A DNA stretch of 64,000 bases, from NCBI RefSeq assembly GCF_003252755.1, contig NZ_QEPT01000006.1:1-64000 (forward strand), written 5' to 3'. The first letter of the stretch is position 1; every line of letters begins with the position of its first letter. Below the pieces are notes generated by a model. That model was not told the origin of the DNA and ran no database searches. It worked only from the letters and a program-made list of their open reading frames with translations. Source of the stretch: Haemophilus parainfluenzae. GTDB taxonomy: Bacteria > Pseudomonadota > Gammaproteobacteria > Enterobacterales > Pasteurellaceae. Position numbers and translations under genes: made by a program. Below, one piece after another: positions 1 through 10,073 of the stretch.

Positions 1-108
1 CGCCACTCGTCATCAAAGAAGCAAGCTTCTTTATGTTACCGTTCGACTTGCATGTGTTAAGCCTGCCGCCAGCGTTCAATCTGAGCCATGATCAAACTCT
101 TCAATTCA
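1..108 (-). rRNA. rrs: 16S ribosomal RNA, 5' end only
   Basis: The reverse complement carries the conserved 5' end of 16S rRNA: the universal 27F priming region, then the start of helix 6 (V1) reading into the window edge. The gene runs off the left end, so only about 108 nt of roughly 1,540 are present. The exact 5' end is judged from the E. coli 16S start and may be off by a few bases. The V1 hairpin contains an AAGAAGC/GCTTCTT stem. Genus within the Pasteurellaceae cannot be fixed from this fragment alone. Confidence 0.95.
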
Positions 109-230
109 AGTTCAATCGCTCAATACTGCTGACATAAAATGTCACTACTTAAAAAAGTATTATGAATTTCTAGTTAGCACCTATTAAGACTTCAAAATTA
201 AAAAATATTTTTAAAACAAGTCAATCAACA

Positions 231-246
231 AGTGCCCACACAGATT
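231..246 (-). promoter_or_regulatory. rrn leader boxC-like antitermination element
   Basis: On the minus strand the 16S leader contains GTGTGGGCACT, matching the boxC element of enterobacterial rRNA leaders. It lies just downstream of boxA, the expected order in the antitermination region. Confidence 0.6.
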
Positions 247-255
247 GTCTGATAT

Positions 256-269
256 ATTGTTAAAGAGCA
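256..269 (-). promoter_or_regulatory. rrn leader boxA antitermination element
   Basis: On the minus strand the 16S leader contains TGCTCTTTAACAAT, identical to the E. coli rRNA boxA core bound by NusB/NusE. It begins only about 10 nt after the 3' end of the tRNA-Pro gene. This leaves no room for a separate rRNA promoter between them and implies that the tRNAs and 16S share a transcript. Confidence 0.85.
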
Positions 270-279
270 AAAAAGAAAT

Positions 280-356
280 TGGTCGGCGAGATAGGATTTG
301 AACCTACGACCCACTGGTCCCAAACCAGTTGCGCTACCAAGCTGCGCTACTCGCCG
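280..356 (-). tRNA. tRNA-Pro(TGG)
   Basis: A 77-nt cloverleaf on the minus strand with encoded CCA. The acceptor stem is CGGCGAG/CTCGCCG and the anticodon loop is TTTGGGA, giving anticodon TGG. It is the last of three tRNAs before the 16S leader. Confidence 0.95.
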
Positions 357-380
357 TCAGATTTCTCAATTAAGAGAAGA

Positions 381-457
381 TGGGGTGGCTAATGGGATTC
401 GAACCCACGACAACTGGAATCACAATCCAGGGCTCTACCAACTGAGCTATAGCCACC
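381..457 (-). tRNA. tRNA-His(GTG)
   Basis: A cloverleaf on the minus strand with encoded CCA and anticodon GTG. It has the extra 5' G (position -1) typical of tRNA-His, facing the C before CCA. It lies between tRNA-Arg and tRNA-Pro. Confidence 0.95.
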
Positions 458-486
458 ATTGATTAGTTGTTTACCGCACTGACTTC

Positions 487-563
<77 letters not shown>

Positions 564-587
564 GTTACTGCGTCGTTGCAGGGGCGT

Positions 588-616
588 ATATTAATGATTT
601 CCCAATACCTTGTCTA
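588..616 (-). promoter_or_regulatory. Promoter of the tRNA/rRNA unit (sigma-70, stringent type)
   Basis: On the minus strand a -35 TAGACA (611-616) and a -10 TAATAT (588-593) are separated by exactly 17 nt. The discriminator just after the -10 is GC-rich (CGCCCC), as in stringently controlled rRNA and tRNA promoters. A strongly A/T-rich stretch upstream could be an UP element. Confidence 0.75.
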
Positions 617-704
617 GCACTTTTTTGAAAAAAAATATCAAAAGATAAATTTTTGTTCAATTTGTATAGAATTTATTATGTATTCGTCTATTTTTAGTGC
701 TAAA

Positions 705-734
705 ACATAAAAAAGGATAGCAAATTGCTATCCT
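705..734 (-). terminator. Rho-independent terminator of wecA
   Basis: Just beyond the wecA stop the minus strand folds into a 10-bp stem AGGATAGCAA/TTGCTATCCT with a one-base loop remainder, followed by a T run. This separates wecA from the downstream tRNA promoter region. Confidence 0.85.
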
Positions 735-745
735 CTTTATTTAAT

Positions 746-1810
746 TTATTGCTTATTACGACGTGCGCGACGTTTCATTCTTCGTACCCATCGGGTGATT
801 TTCCATGCTTTTGTAATTGAATAAGCATAAAGGAAGAATAATATAATAAATGCAATAAACATTGCCCATTCATTAATATAGAAGACTTCGCCTAAGATCC
901 CGATTGTCGCACAAATGGCGGCAAAGAAAGTAATTAATAAAAAGGCTTGGCGAGAAGTTAATCCAGCACGAACCATTAAGTGGTGTACGTGTAAGCGATC
1001 CGGACGGAATGGACTTTTTCCTTTGCGTAAACGGCGATAAATAATGGCTACCATGTCAATTAAAGGAACAGCAATAATCCAAAGTGCGGTCACTGGATTC
1101 ATCGGATGTCCTTTTCCTTGCGTACTTAAAAGCAAAATCCAAATAATGGTAAAGCCAATTAAAGTACTCCCCGCGTCTCCCATAAATACTTTATATTTAG
1201 GTCCTAATGGAATGCCTAAGTTTAATAATAGATAAGGCAAAATTGCGATAATTAAGCCAAAACTCCAATATGCCATATCCATTTGTCCATCACGGAACAT
1301 CAAGATACCAATGGCAGCAAATGAAACAATAGACAACCCACCTAACAATCCATCAATACCATCAATCATATTAAAGGCATTAATAATCGCGATTGTGGCA
1401 AATACGGTAATAATCAATCCGATAGAACCAAGTGTTAATTGGAATGGACCTAGAATTTGGCCTAAATGATCTAAATAAACATTACCCAAATCGATCATTA
1501 AAATCGCAAGCACCGCTTGAATCCCTGCACGCAAGAAGGGACTAATATCAAAGCGGTCATCTAAGATACCAATTGCCAGTAGAACAAAAATACTGAATAT
1601 ATAAAGGTAAGGTAAACGAAGTTGATCCCACTCCATTAAATAATAGCAAAGGTTTCCCATGAAAAGAGAAACTCCGCCAATAAGTGGAATTGCACCTTGG
1701 TGACGTTTACGATAATTCGGCTTATCCACCAAGCCAATTTTATTGGCAATTGGTCGCATGACAATTAAGGTTAAAAATGCCCCTAAAAAAGTGACGAGAA
1801 GACTTAGCAT
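746..1810 (-). CDS. wecA: Undecaprenyl-phosphate GlcNAc-1-phosphate transferase
   Basis: Integral membrane sugar-1-phosphate transferase of the MraY/WecA family. It moves GlcNAc-1-phosphate from UDP-GlcNAc to undecaprenyl phosphate and so starts synthesis of lipid-linked glycans (enterobacterial common antigen or O-antigen in relatives). At 354 aa it has about ten hydrophobic segments. The family motifs are visible: DDRFD near residue 85, NAFNMIDGIDGL near 145, FMGDAGS near 210, and the cytoplasmic HVHH motif near 275. It stands alone with its own terminator and is divergent from hemL. In H. influenzae the homologue is called rfe. No other genes of the pathway adjoin it; the glycan genes at 25.6-29.3 kb could use its product, but that is inference. 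Confidence 0.9.
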   Translation of the reverse strand: MLSLLVTFLGAFLTLIVMRPIANKIGLVDKPNYRKRHQGAIPLIGGVSLFMGNLCYYLMEWDQLRLPYLYIFSIFVLLAIGILDDRFDISPFLRAGIQAVLAILMIDLGNVYLDHLGQILGPFQLTLGSIGLIITVFATIAIINAFNMIDGIDGLLGGLSIVSFAAIGILMFRDGQMDMAYWSFGLIIAILPYLLLNLGIPLGPKYKVFMGDAGSTLIGFTIIWILLLSTQGKGHPMNPVTALWIIAVPLIDMVAIIYRRLRKGKSPFRPDRLHVHHLMVRAGLTSRQAFLLITFFAAICATIGILGEVFYINEWAMFIAFIILFFLYAYSITKAWKITRWVRRMKRRARRNKQ

Positions 1811-1893
1811 AGTTTCATCCTAAAATTTTTTTGCAAAGGATAACACAAAGAAAAATCAGCACACAAAGATTTTTCTCAAATTCAGTTTTTTAG

Positions 1894-1899
1894 TACAAT
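1894..1899 (+). promoter_or_regulatory. Probable -10 element of hemL
   Basis: TACAAT lies 30 nt before the chosen hemL start, with an A/T-rich region and no clear consensus -35 upstream. The implied transcription start near 1906 falls after the ATG at 1900. This argues for translation from 1930. Confidence 0.45.
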
Positions 1900-1929
1900 A
1901 TGGCCACTTTTAATATAAGGATTAAAATC

Positions 1930-3213
1930 ATGACAAAATCAACCGCACTTTTCTCTCGTGCACAAGAAGTTATTCCTGGTGGCGTAAACTCCCCTGTTCG
2001 AGCCTTTAAAGGCGTAGGTGGCACCCCTGTATTTATTCAAAAAGCCAAAGGCGCCTACATTTATGATACTGAAGGCAAACAATATATCGATTATGTGGGT
2101 TCTTGGGGGCCAATGATTTTAGGTCACAACCACACTGCTATTTTAGATGCTGTATTAAAAGCAGCGGAGAATGGTTTAAGCTTTGGCGCGCCAACTCCCT
2201 CTGAAATTGATTTAGCGGAATTAGTCTGTGAAATTGTGCCATCTATTGAAATGGTTCGTATGGTGAGTTCAGGTACTGAAGCAACCATGACAGCCATTCG
2301 TCTTGCGCGTGGTTATACAAATAGAAGCAAAATTTTAAAATTTGAAGGTTGTTACCACGGTCATTCTGATTCACTTTTAGTAAAAGCAGGATCTGGTGCG
2401 TTAACACTTGGTCAACCAAGCTCACCAGGTGTACCTGAAGATTTTGCGAAACACACTTTAACTGCAGAATATAACAATCTTGATTCAGTTAAAAAACTAT
2501 TTGAAGAATTCCCTAACGATATCGCTTGTGTGATTATTGAACCAGTTGCAGGTAATATGAACTGTGTTCCACCAAAAGAAGGATTCTTACAAGGCATTCG
2601 TGAAATTTGTAATCAATATGGTGCACTTTTCATTATTGATGAAGTCATGACAGGTTTCCGTGTTTCACTTGCAGGCGCACAAGCTTATTATGGTGTAACA
2701 CCGGATCTCACCACATTAGGTAAAGTCATTGGCGGCGGTATGCCTGTGGGTGCTGTTGGTGGTAAAAAAGTGATTATGCAACACCTTGCACCGACCGGCC
2801 CAGTTTATCAAGCGGGTACCCTTTCAGGCAACCCGATTGCAATGGCGGCGGGTTTAGCATGTCTAACTGAATTGAAAAAAGCAGGTAACGAACAACACCT
2901 TGCAGAATTAACCACAAAACTTTGTAACGGCTTAAAAGCATTAGCTCAAAAACACAATGTACCATTTGTGATTAATCATGTTGGTGGAATGTTTGGTATT
3001 TTCTTCACTGACCAAAAACAAGTTACCTCTTATGCAGAAGTCATGAAATGTGATACCGAAAAATTCAAAGTGTTCTTCCACAAAATGCTCGATCAAGGCG
3101 TTTACCTTGCGCCTTCTGCTTTTGAAGCTGGCTTTATGTCTTTAGCTCATACAAATGAAGACATTGAAAAAACGCTTGCTGCCGCTGATATTGCATTTGC
3201 AGCAGTTGCTTAA
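1930..3213 (+). CDS. hemL: Glutamate-1-semialdehyde 2,1-aminomutase
   Basis: PLP-dependent class III aminotransferase-fold enzyme that turns glutamate-1-semialdehyde into 5-aminolevulinate, the second step of C5-pathway tetrapyrrole synthesis. The ATG at 1930 gives 427 aa, the usual HemL length, and follows an AAGGA ribosome site; an upstream in-frame ATG at 1900 has no such site and lies before the likely transcription start. The PLP lysine is K265 in the [12 protein letters not shown] motif, and the SSGTEATM phosphate-binding region is intact. An uptake sequence (1942-1950) is written into codons 5-7. The gene ends in a terminator shared with glnD. Confidence 0.96.
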   Translation: MTKSTALFSRAQEVIPGGVNSPVRAFKGVGGTPVFIQKAKGAYIYDTEGKQYIDYVGSWGPMILGHNHTAILDAVLKAAENGLSFGAPTPSEIDLAELVCEIVPSIEMVRMVSSGTEATMTAIRLARGYTNRSKILKFEGCYHGHSDSLLVKAGSGALTLGQPSSPGVPEDFAKHTLTAEYNNLDSVKKLFEEFPNDIACVIIEPVAGNMNCVPPKEGFLQGIREICNQYGALFIIDEVMTGFRVSLAGAQAYYGVTPDLTTLGKVIGGGMPVGAVGGKKVIMQHLAPTGPVYQAGTLSGNPIAMAAGLACLTELKKAGNEQHLAELTTKLCNGLKALAQKHNVPFVINHVGGMFGIFFTDQKQVTSYAEVMKCDTEKFKVFFHKMLDQGVYLAPSAFEAGFMSLAHTNEDIEKTLAAADIAFAAVA

Positions 3214-3218
3214 AATAT

Positions 3219-3250
3219 AAAAGTGCGGTTACATTTAACCGCACTTTTTT
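3219..3250. terminator. Bidirectional terminator made of paired uptake sequences
   Basis: AAAAGTGCGGTTA and TAACCGCACTTTT form a long stem between the converging hemL and glnD genes. T runs lie on the plus side and, less strongly, on the minus side. Both stem arms are uptake signal cores. Confidence 0.85.
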
Positions 3251-3258
3251 ATTTCATA

Positions 3259-5844
3259 CTATAAACGCCCATAGAGCACGTTTTCTAATAATCCCCTTTC
3301 CTCTTCGGTTAATGCAATTCCTTTTTCATTTGTCAGAATGAAGAAGTCTTCGGCTTTTTCTCCTACTGTTGTGATTTTTGCATTACAAATATTGAGTTTT
3401 AATTCAGTAAAAATTTGACTGATTTGAGCCAATAAACCGGGTTTATCTAAAGCCACCACTTCTAATTCGGTATGTTCTTTTTTAGTTTCTTTCAAAAAAC
3501 GTACATCTGTTTTTACGGTGAAATGTTGCAACTGTCGATTATTTGCAAAAGACATGGATGGCAATTTTTCGCCTAATAAAACAGAGGTTAATACCGTCTC
3601 TAATTCTCGGCGACGTTCTGAACGAACCAATTCACCATTTAATTCTGTGATGATAAAGCTGTCGAATACGTAGCCATCATCGGATGTTAAAATTTGCGCA
3701 TCATGAATACTGAATTTTTTCGCGCCAATGGTTGAGACCACTTTATTAAATAAGTTGGCTTGGTCTGGGCAATAAACGAAGATCTCAGTCCCACCACTAG
3801 AAAAACGATTACTGATTTTAACGAGAACTTCACCATCAAATTCAGCCAATAACTCTGTATGCCACGCAATTTGTTTTGGGCTATTTCGTAAAAAATAATC
3901 ATCTGGACAACGTTGCCAGAGTGCTAAAATTTTTTCTTCCGATAATTCTGGTTGCTCTTCGGATAAAATTGCCAGCGCCAATTGGCGATTTTCAAGGATC
4001 TTTTCGTTATTATCTAATAATAAATTCATCCCTTGTCGGAATTGTTGCGACGTATAATCATAGAGTGAGGCAAATAAAGAACGTTTCCAGCTATTCCACA
4101 AGGTACCATTTGTTGCACAAATATCCGCGACCGTCAAACAAGTGAGATAATCTAAACGCACATGATTTTGCACATTTTCTGCAAAGTTCATCACGACTTC
4201 CGGATCATGAATATCTCGACGCTGTGCAGTAATTGACATGAGCAAATGCTCTCTCACTAGCCAAGCCATCGTTTCAATTTCTCGACGATCAAAACCATGC
4301 AAACGGGCAAATTCAGCAACATCTTCAGCCCCTACCTCTGCATGATCCCCTCCTCGACCTTTCGCAATATCATGGAAAAGTGCGGTAACATAAAGCAAAG
4401 TGCGGTCAGAAATTTGGCTAAATATTTGATGGCAAATAGGATGGAATTCGGCTTCATCTTCAGCTAAGAAACTTTCCAATTTCAACATCACTCGTAAGGT
4501 GTGCTCATCCACAGTGTAAATATGGAAGAGATCAAATTGCATCAAACCTTCAATTCCCTGCCATTGTGGCAAATAAGCTGTTAACACACCATATTGGTGC
4601 ATTGGGAGAAATGCTCGCTGAATGGCTTTCGGTTGATTAAATAACCGAATAAATTTCTCTCTTGCTTCAGGAATATCACATAATTTCTGCGTCAAGCTTT
4701 CCAATGCAATCTGAAGTTGGCGTAATGTTGAGGAATGAATTTCGGCTTGTTCATGCTGCGTAAGATAGAAAAAAAGATCCAAAATACGATCTGGCAAACG
4801 TAAAAACACGTCTTCCTTACGTAAACACAAACTTTGATTCACTATTTCAAAATCGTCATCCAAATGGTGAACTGATCCCTCTCCGTTTGAAGATAAAAAA
4901 TGCTCTTTATAATGCTTAATTAGAATATCGCTTAAACGTGAAATCGTGCGTAAAGCTTGGAAAAAACGTTTCATCATTTTTTCGACACCACGGTTTCCTT
5001 CACCTTCAAAACCAAGCATCTCGCTCACTTTGATTTGACGATCAAACAACAAGCGGTTGTCATAACGTTTTAAAATCAAGTGTAAAGCGAACCGCACTTT
5101 AAATAAAAATTCTTGGCTTTCTAATAATTGTTGGTGTTCTGATAGATAAATAAAGCCACTTTTCAAAATGCCATCAAGGGTCATTTCCCCAGTGTGTCGT
5201 AATGCGATCCAATATAAAAGATGAAGATCTCGCAAGCCGCCAGGGCTGTATTTTAAATCGGGCTCTAAATTGTAACTGGTGTTGTGATAACGCTGATAAC
5301 GTTCAATTTGCTCTTGTACTTTAGCGTCAAAGAATGGTTTTATCGCCCAAAAATCTGGCTTTTTCAGTATTTCCTCTAAAGCATTAAAAAGGGATAAATC
5401 ACCCGATAAATAACGAGATTCAAGCAAATTAGTGGCAATAGTAATCTCCTGTTTGCCTTCCTTTTCACATTCTTCTAAAGAACGAACACTATGTCCTACG
5501 TCAAATCCACAATCCCACAAGAACTGCACAAATTGAGCAATTTTTTCTTCCGTTTCAGACTCTCTTTCTTCTTTTGAAAGAATAAGAACATCGAGGTCAG
5601 ATAAAGGAAAGATTTCTTGTCTGCCATAACCGCCTACTGCAATTAAGGTGAGATTAGCTTTATCTAATCCAAATTGCTGCCAAAGCTGTTTTAACAAATC
5701 ATCACAAAACTGTGTTCGGTTAGCAATCAGCTCAAAAACAGAATAATCATCGAAATGCTGACGTTCAAATTCCTTTAAATTTTCACGCTGAATTTTGACC
5801 GCACTTAGCGTGAGTGGAGAGTCGAAATGATAAGGAAAAAGCAT
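3259..5844 (-). CDS. glnD: Bifunctional uridylyltransferase/uridylyl-removing enzyme (nitrogen sensor)
   Basis: GlnD attaches or removes UMP on PII proteins in answer to glutamine. Domains visible in order: nucleotidyltransferase with [17 protein letters not shown] near residue 80, a GlnD linker region, an HD phosphohydrolase domain with [16 protein letters not shown] near 495, and two C-terminal ACT domains. The ATG at 5844 gives 861 aa, close to the known H. influenzae protein; a longer GTG start at 5883 lies inside the map terminator hairpin and is rejected. Two uptake sequences in the same orientation sit 20 bp apart at 4378 and 4398. Confidence 0.94.
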   Translation of the reverse strand: MLFPYHFDSPLTLSAVKIQRENLKEFERQHFDDYSVFELIANRTQFCDDLLKQLWQQFGLDKANLTLIAVGGYGRQEIFPLSDLDVLILSKEERESETEEKIAQFVQFLWDCGFDVGHSVRSLEECEKEGKQEITIATNLLESRYLSGDLSLFNALEEILKKPDFWAIKPFFDAKVQEQIERYQRYHNTSYNLEPDLKYSPGGLRDLHLLYWIALRHTGEMTLDGILKSGFIYLSEHQQLLESQEFLFKVRFALHLILKRYDNRLLFDRQIKVSEMLGFEGEGNRGVEKMMKRFFQALRTISRLSDILIKHYKEHFLSSNGEGSVHHLDDDFEIVNQSLCLRKEDVFLRLPDRILDLFFYLTQHEQAEIHSSTLRQLQIALESLTQKLCDIPEAREKFIRLFNQPKAIQRAFLPMHQYGVLTAYLPQWQGIEGLMQFDLFHIYTVDEHTLRVMLKLESFLAEDEAEFHPICHQIFSQISDRTLLYVTALFHDIAKGRGGDHAEVGAEDVAEFARLHGFDRREIETMAWLVREHLLMSITAQRRDIHDPEVVMNFAENVQNHVRLDYLTCLTVADICATNGTLWNSWKRSLFASLYDYTSQQFRQGMNLLLDNNEKILENRQLALAILSEEQPELSEEKILALWQRCPDDYFLRNSPKQIAWHTELLAEFDGEVLVKISNRFSSGGTEIFVYCPDQANLFNKVVSTIGAKKFSIHDAQILTSDDGYVFDSFIITELNGELVRSERRRELETVLTSVLLGEKLPSMSFANNRQLQHFTVKTDVRFLKETKKEHTELEVVALDKPGLLAQISQIFTELKLNICNAKITTVGEKAEDFFILTNEKGIALTEEERGLLENVLYGRL

Positions 5845-5864
5845 AGGTATTCCACAAACAAAAC

Positions 5865-5897
5865 AATTATAAAAAAAGCCCACTATCGTAGGCTTTT
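5865..5897 (-). terminator. Rho-independent terminator of map
   Basis: The minus strand has a 10-bp stem AAAAGCCTAC/GTGGGCTTTT (one G-U pair) with a 4-nt loop and a run of seven T. It separates map from glnD and overlaps the rejected GTG start of glnD. Confidence 0.85.
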
Positions 5898-5905
5898 AGC
5901 TGAAC

Positions 5906-6709
5906 TTAAAGATTATTCATCATACGTTGAATTCGACCTTCCGCAATTTCTTCATCGCGGATAGTCATCACTTCACAACCGGTTTCTGTCACGACAATTT
6001 GGTGTTCATATTGTGCAGAATGGCTACGGTCTTTGGTTTTTACCGTCCAACCATCACCCATAATGCGCACTTCTTTTTTACCCGCATTAATCATTGGTTC
6101 AATGGTGAAGACCATCCCCGGTTTTAAAATCACGCCACCATCATCCGCATAATAGTGTAATACTTGTGGTTCACAGTGGAATTCAGTTCCCACGCCGTGG
6201 CCACAGTACTCACGCACTACGCTAAACCCTTGGCTTTCAGTATATTTTTGTACCGCTTTACCAATTTCATTTAAACGAATACCCGGCTTAACCGTGCGTA
6301 ATCCCACATAAAGCGCTTCTTGTGCCGCTTCAACTAATTTTTGGCTACGAATATTGGTTTCACCCACGACATACATCTTCGAATTATCACCGAAATAACC
6401 GTCTTTTATTACAGTCACATCAATATTGACAATATCACCACGTTTTAATTTTTTATCGTCGCTTGGAATACCATGGCAAACCACTTCATTTATAGAAATA
6501 CAGGTTGCTTTAGGAAAACCATGATAATTTAAGCACGCAGGAATCACTTTTTGTACATTCACCATGTAATCATGACAAATGCGATCCAATTCACCAGTGG
6601 TCACCCCTTCTTTGACATAAGGTTCGATCATGACCAAAACATCGGACGCTAATTTACACGCTTCACGTAACTTAACAATTTCTTCTTCAGTTCTTAATGG
6701 AATGCCCAT
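5906..6709 (-). CDS. map: Methionine aminopeptidase type I
   Basis: Cytosolic metallo-peptidase that removes the initiator methionine. The protein has 267 aa, normal for type I. The five metal ligands of the pita-bread fold are recognisable: D in NIDVTVIKDG, D in FGDNSKMY, H in GHGVGTEFH, E in FTIEPM and E in YEHQIVV. The substrate-binding His is in VCHGIPS. The start follows an AAGGAG ribosome site five bases upstream. It has its own terminator before glnD. Confidence 0.96.
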   Translation of the reverse strand: MGIPLRTEEEIVKLREACKLASDVLVMIEPYVKEGVTTGELDRICHDYMVNVQKVIPACLNYHGFPKATCISINEVVCHGIPSDDKKLKRGDIVNIDVTVIKDGYFGDNSKMYVVGETNIRSQKLVEAAQEALYVGLRTVKPGIRLNEIGKAVQKYTESQGFSVVREYCGHGVGTEFHCEPQVLHYYADDGGVILKPGMVFTIEPMINAGKKEVRIMGDGWTVKTKDRSHSAQYEHQIVVTETGCEVMTIRDEEIAEGRIQRMMNNL

Positions 6710-6834
6710 TATTTCTCCTTATTTAATTCTGATTTATTCGCATATAATAGCACTAATTCCGTGAAAAATCTTGAATGAATTAACAGGTTATTAGATAATA
6801 CAAGGATTATTTTTAGGAAAGTGGGGATAGAGAT

Positions 6835-7182
6835 ATGTCAGATTTAGATATGGCCGTACCGCTAACTTTTACTGATGCGGCAGCCAATAAAGTAAAAAGT
6901 TTAATTAGCGAAGAAGAAAACAACGAACTAAAATTACGCGTTTATATTACTGGTGGCGGTTGCAGCGGTTTCCAATACGGTTTCACCTTTGACGATAAAG
7001 TCAATGAAGGTGACCTAACCATTGAAAAAGCAGGTGTGCAATTAGTGATTGACCCAATGAGTTTACAATACTTAATTGGCGGCACCGTGGATTACACTGA
7101 AGGCTTGGAAGGTTCGCGTTTTGTGGTGAACAATCCAAATGCAACCAGTACCTGTGGTTGCGGTTCGTCATTCAGCATCTAA
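6835..7182 (+). CDS. erpA: A-type iron-sulfur carrier protein ErpA
   Basis: Small Fe-S cluster carrier that delivers clusters to apo-proteins, in E. coli essential for isoprenoid synthesis enzymes. The protein has 115 aa. The three cluster cysteines of the family are present: one in [11 protein letters not shown] (near residue 43) and two in STCGCGSSF at the C terminus. yacL begins one base after its stop, so the two are probably co-transcribed. Confidence 0.94.
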   Translation: MSDLDMAVPLTFTDAAANKVKSLISEEENNELKLRVYITGGGCSGFQYGFTFDDKVNEGDLTIEKAGVQLVIDPMSLQYLIGGTVDYTEGLEGSRFVVNNPNATSTCGCGSSFSI

Positions 7183-7183
7183 C

Positions 7184-7537
7184 ATGGATTTTCAATTTAC
7201 CCATTATCTCGGCAATGTACATGCTAAATGTTCGATGGAACACATTGCACTAGCTAATTGGTTTAATTCAGAAGTGCGGTCAAATCCTCAAGCGTTTTTG
7301 ACCGCACTTTCTGCCTGTGAGCAGATTAAAAATAATGATGAAGTCACACTGATTGGTTCTGAATACACGCTTTTTATTAATGCCGATGAAGTGATGATTC
7401 GAGCCAATAACCTTGCAATTGAAACAGATGAAATTTTAGAAGACGACTTCCATTATTATGATGAAGAAAGTATCGCCTTCTGCGGAACAACAGACTTCAT
7501 TCACTTTCTTAATGCATATTTTGAATTTATTGCTTAA
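7184..7537 (+). CDS. yacL: YacL family protein (UPF0231)
   Basis: Protein of 117 aa matching the YacL/UPF0231 family of unknown function, conserved in gammaproteobacteria. The N terminus MDFQFTHYLGNVHAKCSMEH is characteristic. A longer reading frame begins inside erpA, but the ATG at 7184, one base after the erpA stop, fits family length. Unusually, an inverted pair of uptake sequences (7272-7309) lies wholly inside the coding region, encoding the segment around SEVRSNPQAFLTALSA. Confidence 0.85.
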   Translation: MDFQFTHYLGNVHAKCSMEHIALANWFNSEVRSNPQAFLTALSACEQIKNNDEVTLIGSEYTLFINADEVMIRANNLAIETDEILEDDFHYYDEESIAFCGTTDFIHFLNAYFEFIA

Positions 7538-7561
7538 CCTCATTCTCTGAAGCGAACTATT

Positions 7562-9961
7562 ATGTCGGAAACGGAAAACACCTCATCAGAACAACAAGAA
7601 ACGCAAGTGCCGAATAAGCGCCGTTCTTGTAAAATCTTTTTAGCCAAAACAGCCTTTACTTTAGGGACGCTTGCCGTATTTTATGGTGGCTATTTAGATT
7701 GGCAAATTCGCTCCAAAATGGATGGCCAGATTTGGCGTTTACCGGCTGAAGTGTATAGTCGCTTAGAAAGCGTAAAACTGTCTGATAACCTTTCTTTTGA
7801 CGAAGTGATTCAAATCTTATTGGATAACGAATACCGTCAAACGACTATGATTGCAGCACCGGGCGATTTTAAACTCGAAGAGGATACTATCGTGTTACTT
7901 CGTCGTGCATTCCCTTATCCTGATAAGCCTGAACCACAACGGGTATTACGTTTACGTTTTACCGATAACAAACTTTCTCGTATTGAAGACTTAGTCAACG
8001 TAAAAGCGGTTGATGAATTCCGTCTTGCGCCTAAATTAATTGCCATGTTGGAATCGGATAATGAAGATCGTTTAGCGATTCCATTACAGCACTACCCTCG
8101 ATTACTCATTGATGCCTTATTACTGACAGAGGATCGCCGTTTTTATGAGCATAACGGGATTAATCCTGTGGGTATTGTGCGAGCAATGATTGCCAATATT
8201 AAAGCCGGTCAAACAGTTCAAGGCGGCAGTACACTCACTCAGCAATTAGTTAAAAACTTGTTCTTATCCAGTGAACGTTCTATTACCCGTAAAGCCAATG
8301 AAGCGTTGATGTCATTAGTATTAGATTGGCGATATGATAAAAACCGTATTTTAGAAACCTATCTGAACGAGATTTACCTTGGTCAAAATGGTGATATCCA
8401 AATTCACGGTTTTGCATTGGCGAGCCAATTCTATTTTGGTCGTTCTATCCGTGAAATTAGCCTAGATCAGATTGCCCTTTTAGTTGGCATGGTGAAAGGG
8501 CCATCCCTTTATAATCCATGGCGAAATCCACAATATTCACTCGATCGTCGAAATGTGGTGTTAAAACTGATGCTTGATCACCAAATGATTGGGGATGAGC
8601 TTTATGAGCTGTTGAGTAAACGTCCATTAGGCGTGCAAGCTAAAGGTCAAATTTCACGTAAATATCCTGCTTTCATTCAAACCTTACAAGCGGATCTTCG
8701 CCGTCAATTAGGGGAAAATAAAACCTCTGCACTACTTGGTGCACGTATTTTCTCCACCATGGATTTAAAACAACAGGAACAAGCTGAAAATGCTGTGGTG
8801 AATACGGTTAATCAATTACAACTACAAACCAAAAACCCACACCTTGAAGGTGCCATGATTGTGGCAGATTATCATCTGGGTGAAATACGTGCTGTCGTAG
8901 GTGGATTACAAACAGAATATGCGGGCTTTAACCGTGCGTTAATGTCAAAACGTCAAATTGGCTCATTAGTAAAACCATCTATTTATTTGACCGCACTGAT
9001 GAATCCGGAACAATTCCGCTTAAATACACCAATTCAGAATCAGCCGATCACGATTCATATTAAAGGCAGCCAACCTTGGCAACCTCGTAACTACGATCGT
9101 AAATATAGCGGTTCGGTTATGTTGATGGATGCCCTTGCCCGCTCATTGAATATTCCAACGGTAAATATTGGGATGAAAGTTGGCTTAAGCAAGGTCATTG
9201 ATACGCAAAAAGCCATGGGATGGGACAATGTGACGATTCCCAAAGTGCCGGCAACCTTGCTTGGTTCTTACAGTATTTCACCTTATGATGTAACAAAACT
9301 CTACCAAACCATTGCCAATCAAGGTGGTAAAATCGAGTTAAGCACCATTCAAAGCATTACCGATCGCCAAGGCAATATTATTTACGAACACAATACCGTG
9401 CCGGATCAAGTAGTGCCGAGAGAAGCGGCTTATCAAACCTTATATGCGATGCAACAAACAGTCGAACGTGGTACTGCGCGTAGCTTGCAAAATGATTATG
9501 CCGATCTTCGTCTTGCAGGTAAAACAGGCACCACCAATGATGCCCGTGATACGTGGTTTGTAGGTATAGATGGTAAAAATGTCAGCACCATTTGGCTAGG
9601 TCGTGATGATAACGGTGAAACCAAATTGACGGGTGCCTCTGGTGCATTACAAATCTATAAAGATTATTTAAACCGTGTTGTCATTGAAAAACTGAAACTC
9701 GGTCAACCTTCTACCATTAAATGGGTTGGCATCAATGCTTACGGCAGTTGGAGTTGTGGTAGCAGTCGAACGATTCCTGTGTGGATAAATAAAGATCAAA
9801 ACTTCTGCGCTTCTGCACCAACGACGAGTACTGCAACTGCTACAGCGGCGCAGACTACACAATCGCCACAACCTGAGCAACCTGAATCCGCAAAACAAGA
9901 AAGTGTATGGGATGTGTTAGATAATAAAGCGCCTGTTGAAGAAGCGGCACCCGCTCAATAA
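7562..9961 (+). CDS. mrcB: Penicillin-binding protein 1B (bifunctional transglycosylase/transpeptidase)
   Basis: Class A PBP that polymerises and cross-links peptidoglycan. The 799-aa protein has a short cytoplasmic tail, one membrane anchor (about residues 27-47), a UB2H-like region, a GT51 transglycosylase with catalytic E190 in EDRRFYEH, and a transpeptidase with active-site S468 (GSLVKP), SLN near 530 and K654-T-G. The C-terminal 50 residues are Ala/Thr/Gln/Pro-rich and probably disordered. Called ponB in H. influenzae. It may be co-transcribed with erpA and yacL (24-nt gap) and ends in a terminator. Confidence 0.95.
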   Translation: MSETENTSSEQQETQVPNKRRSCKIFLAKTAFTLGTLAVFYGGYLDWQIRSKMDGQIWRLPAEVYSRLESVKLSDNLSFDEVIQILLDNEYRQTTMIAAPGDFKLEEDTIVLLRRAFPYPDKPEPQRVLRLRFTDNKLSRIEDLVNVKAVDEFRLAPKLIAMLESDNEDRLAIPLQHYPRLLIDALLLTEDRRFYEHNGINPVGIVRAMIANIKAGQTVQGGSTLTQQLVKNLFLSSERSITRKANEALMSLVLDWRYDKNRILETYLNEIYLGQNGDIQIHGFALASQFYFGRSIREISLDQIALLVGMVKGPSLYNPWRNPQYSLDRRNVVLKLMLDHQMIGDELYELLSKRPLGVQAKGQISRKYPAFIQTLQADLRRQLGENKTSALLGARIFSTMDLKQQEQAENAVVNTVNQLQLQTKNPHLEGAMIVADYHLGEIRAVVGGLQTEYAGFNRALMSKRQIGSLVKPSIYLTALMNPEQFRLNTPIQNQPITIHIKGSQPWQPRNYDRKYSGSVMLMDALARSLNIPTVNIGMKVGLSKVIDTQKAMGWDNVTIPKVPATLLGSYSISPYDVTKLYQTIANQGGKIELSTIQSITDRQGNIIYEHNTVPDQVVPREAAYQTLYAMQQTVERGTARSLQNDYADLRLAGKTGTTNDARDTWFVGIDGKNVSTIWLGRDDNGETKLTGASGALQIYKDYLNRVVIEKLKLGQPSTIKWVGINAYGSWSCGSSRTIPVWINKDQNFCASAPTTSTATATAAQTTQSPQPEQPESAKQESVWDVLDNKAPVEEAAPAQ

Positions 9962-9997
9962 ATTCGCTTATTTTTGACCGCACTTTTATATCTCCAT

Positions 9998-10030
9998 AAA
10001 GCGCCTAACAAAGGCGCTTTATTCTTTTAA
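9998..10030 (+). terminator. Rho-independent terminator of mrcB
   Basis: Stem AAAGCGCCT/AGGCGCTTT followed by ATTCTTTT, 37 nt after the mrcB stop. A single uptake sequence precedes it. Confidence 0.85.
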
Positions 10031-10073
10031 GCATACAATCACCCTCTAGACATTTCCGACTCTTGTAAATTTT

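Noticed and set aside
1900-1929. hemL start at 1900
   Set aside because: Upstream of the likely transcription start and without a ribosome site; 1930 gives the standard 427 aa.
5845-5883. Longer glnD from GTG at 5883
   Set aside because: The GTG lies within the map terminator hairpin; the ATG at 5844 fits family length and N terminus.
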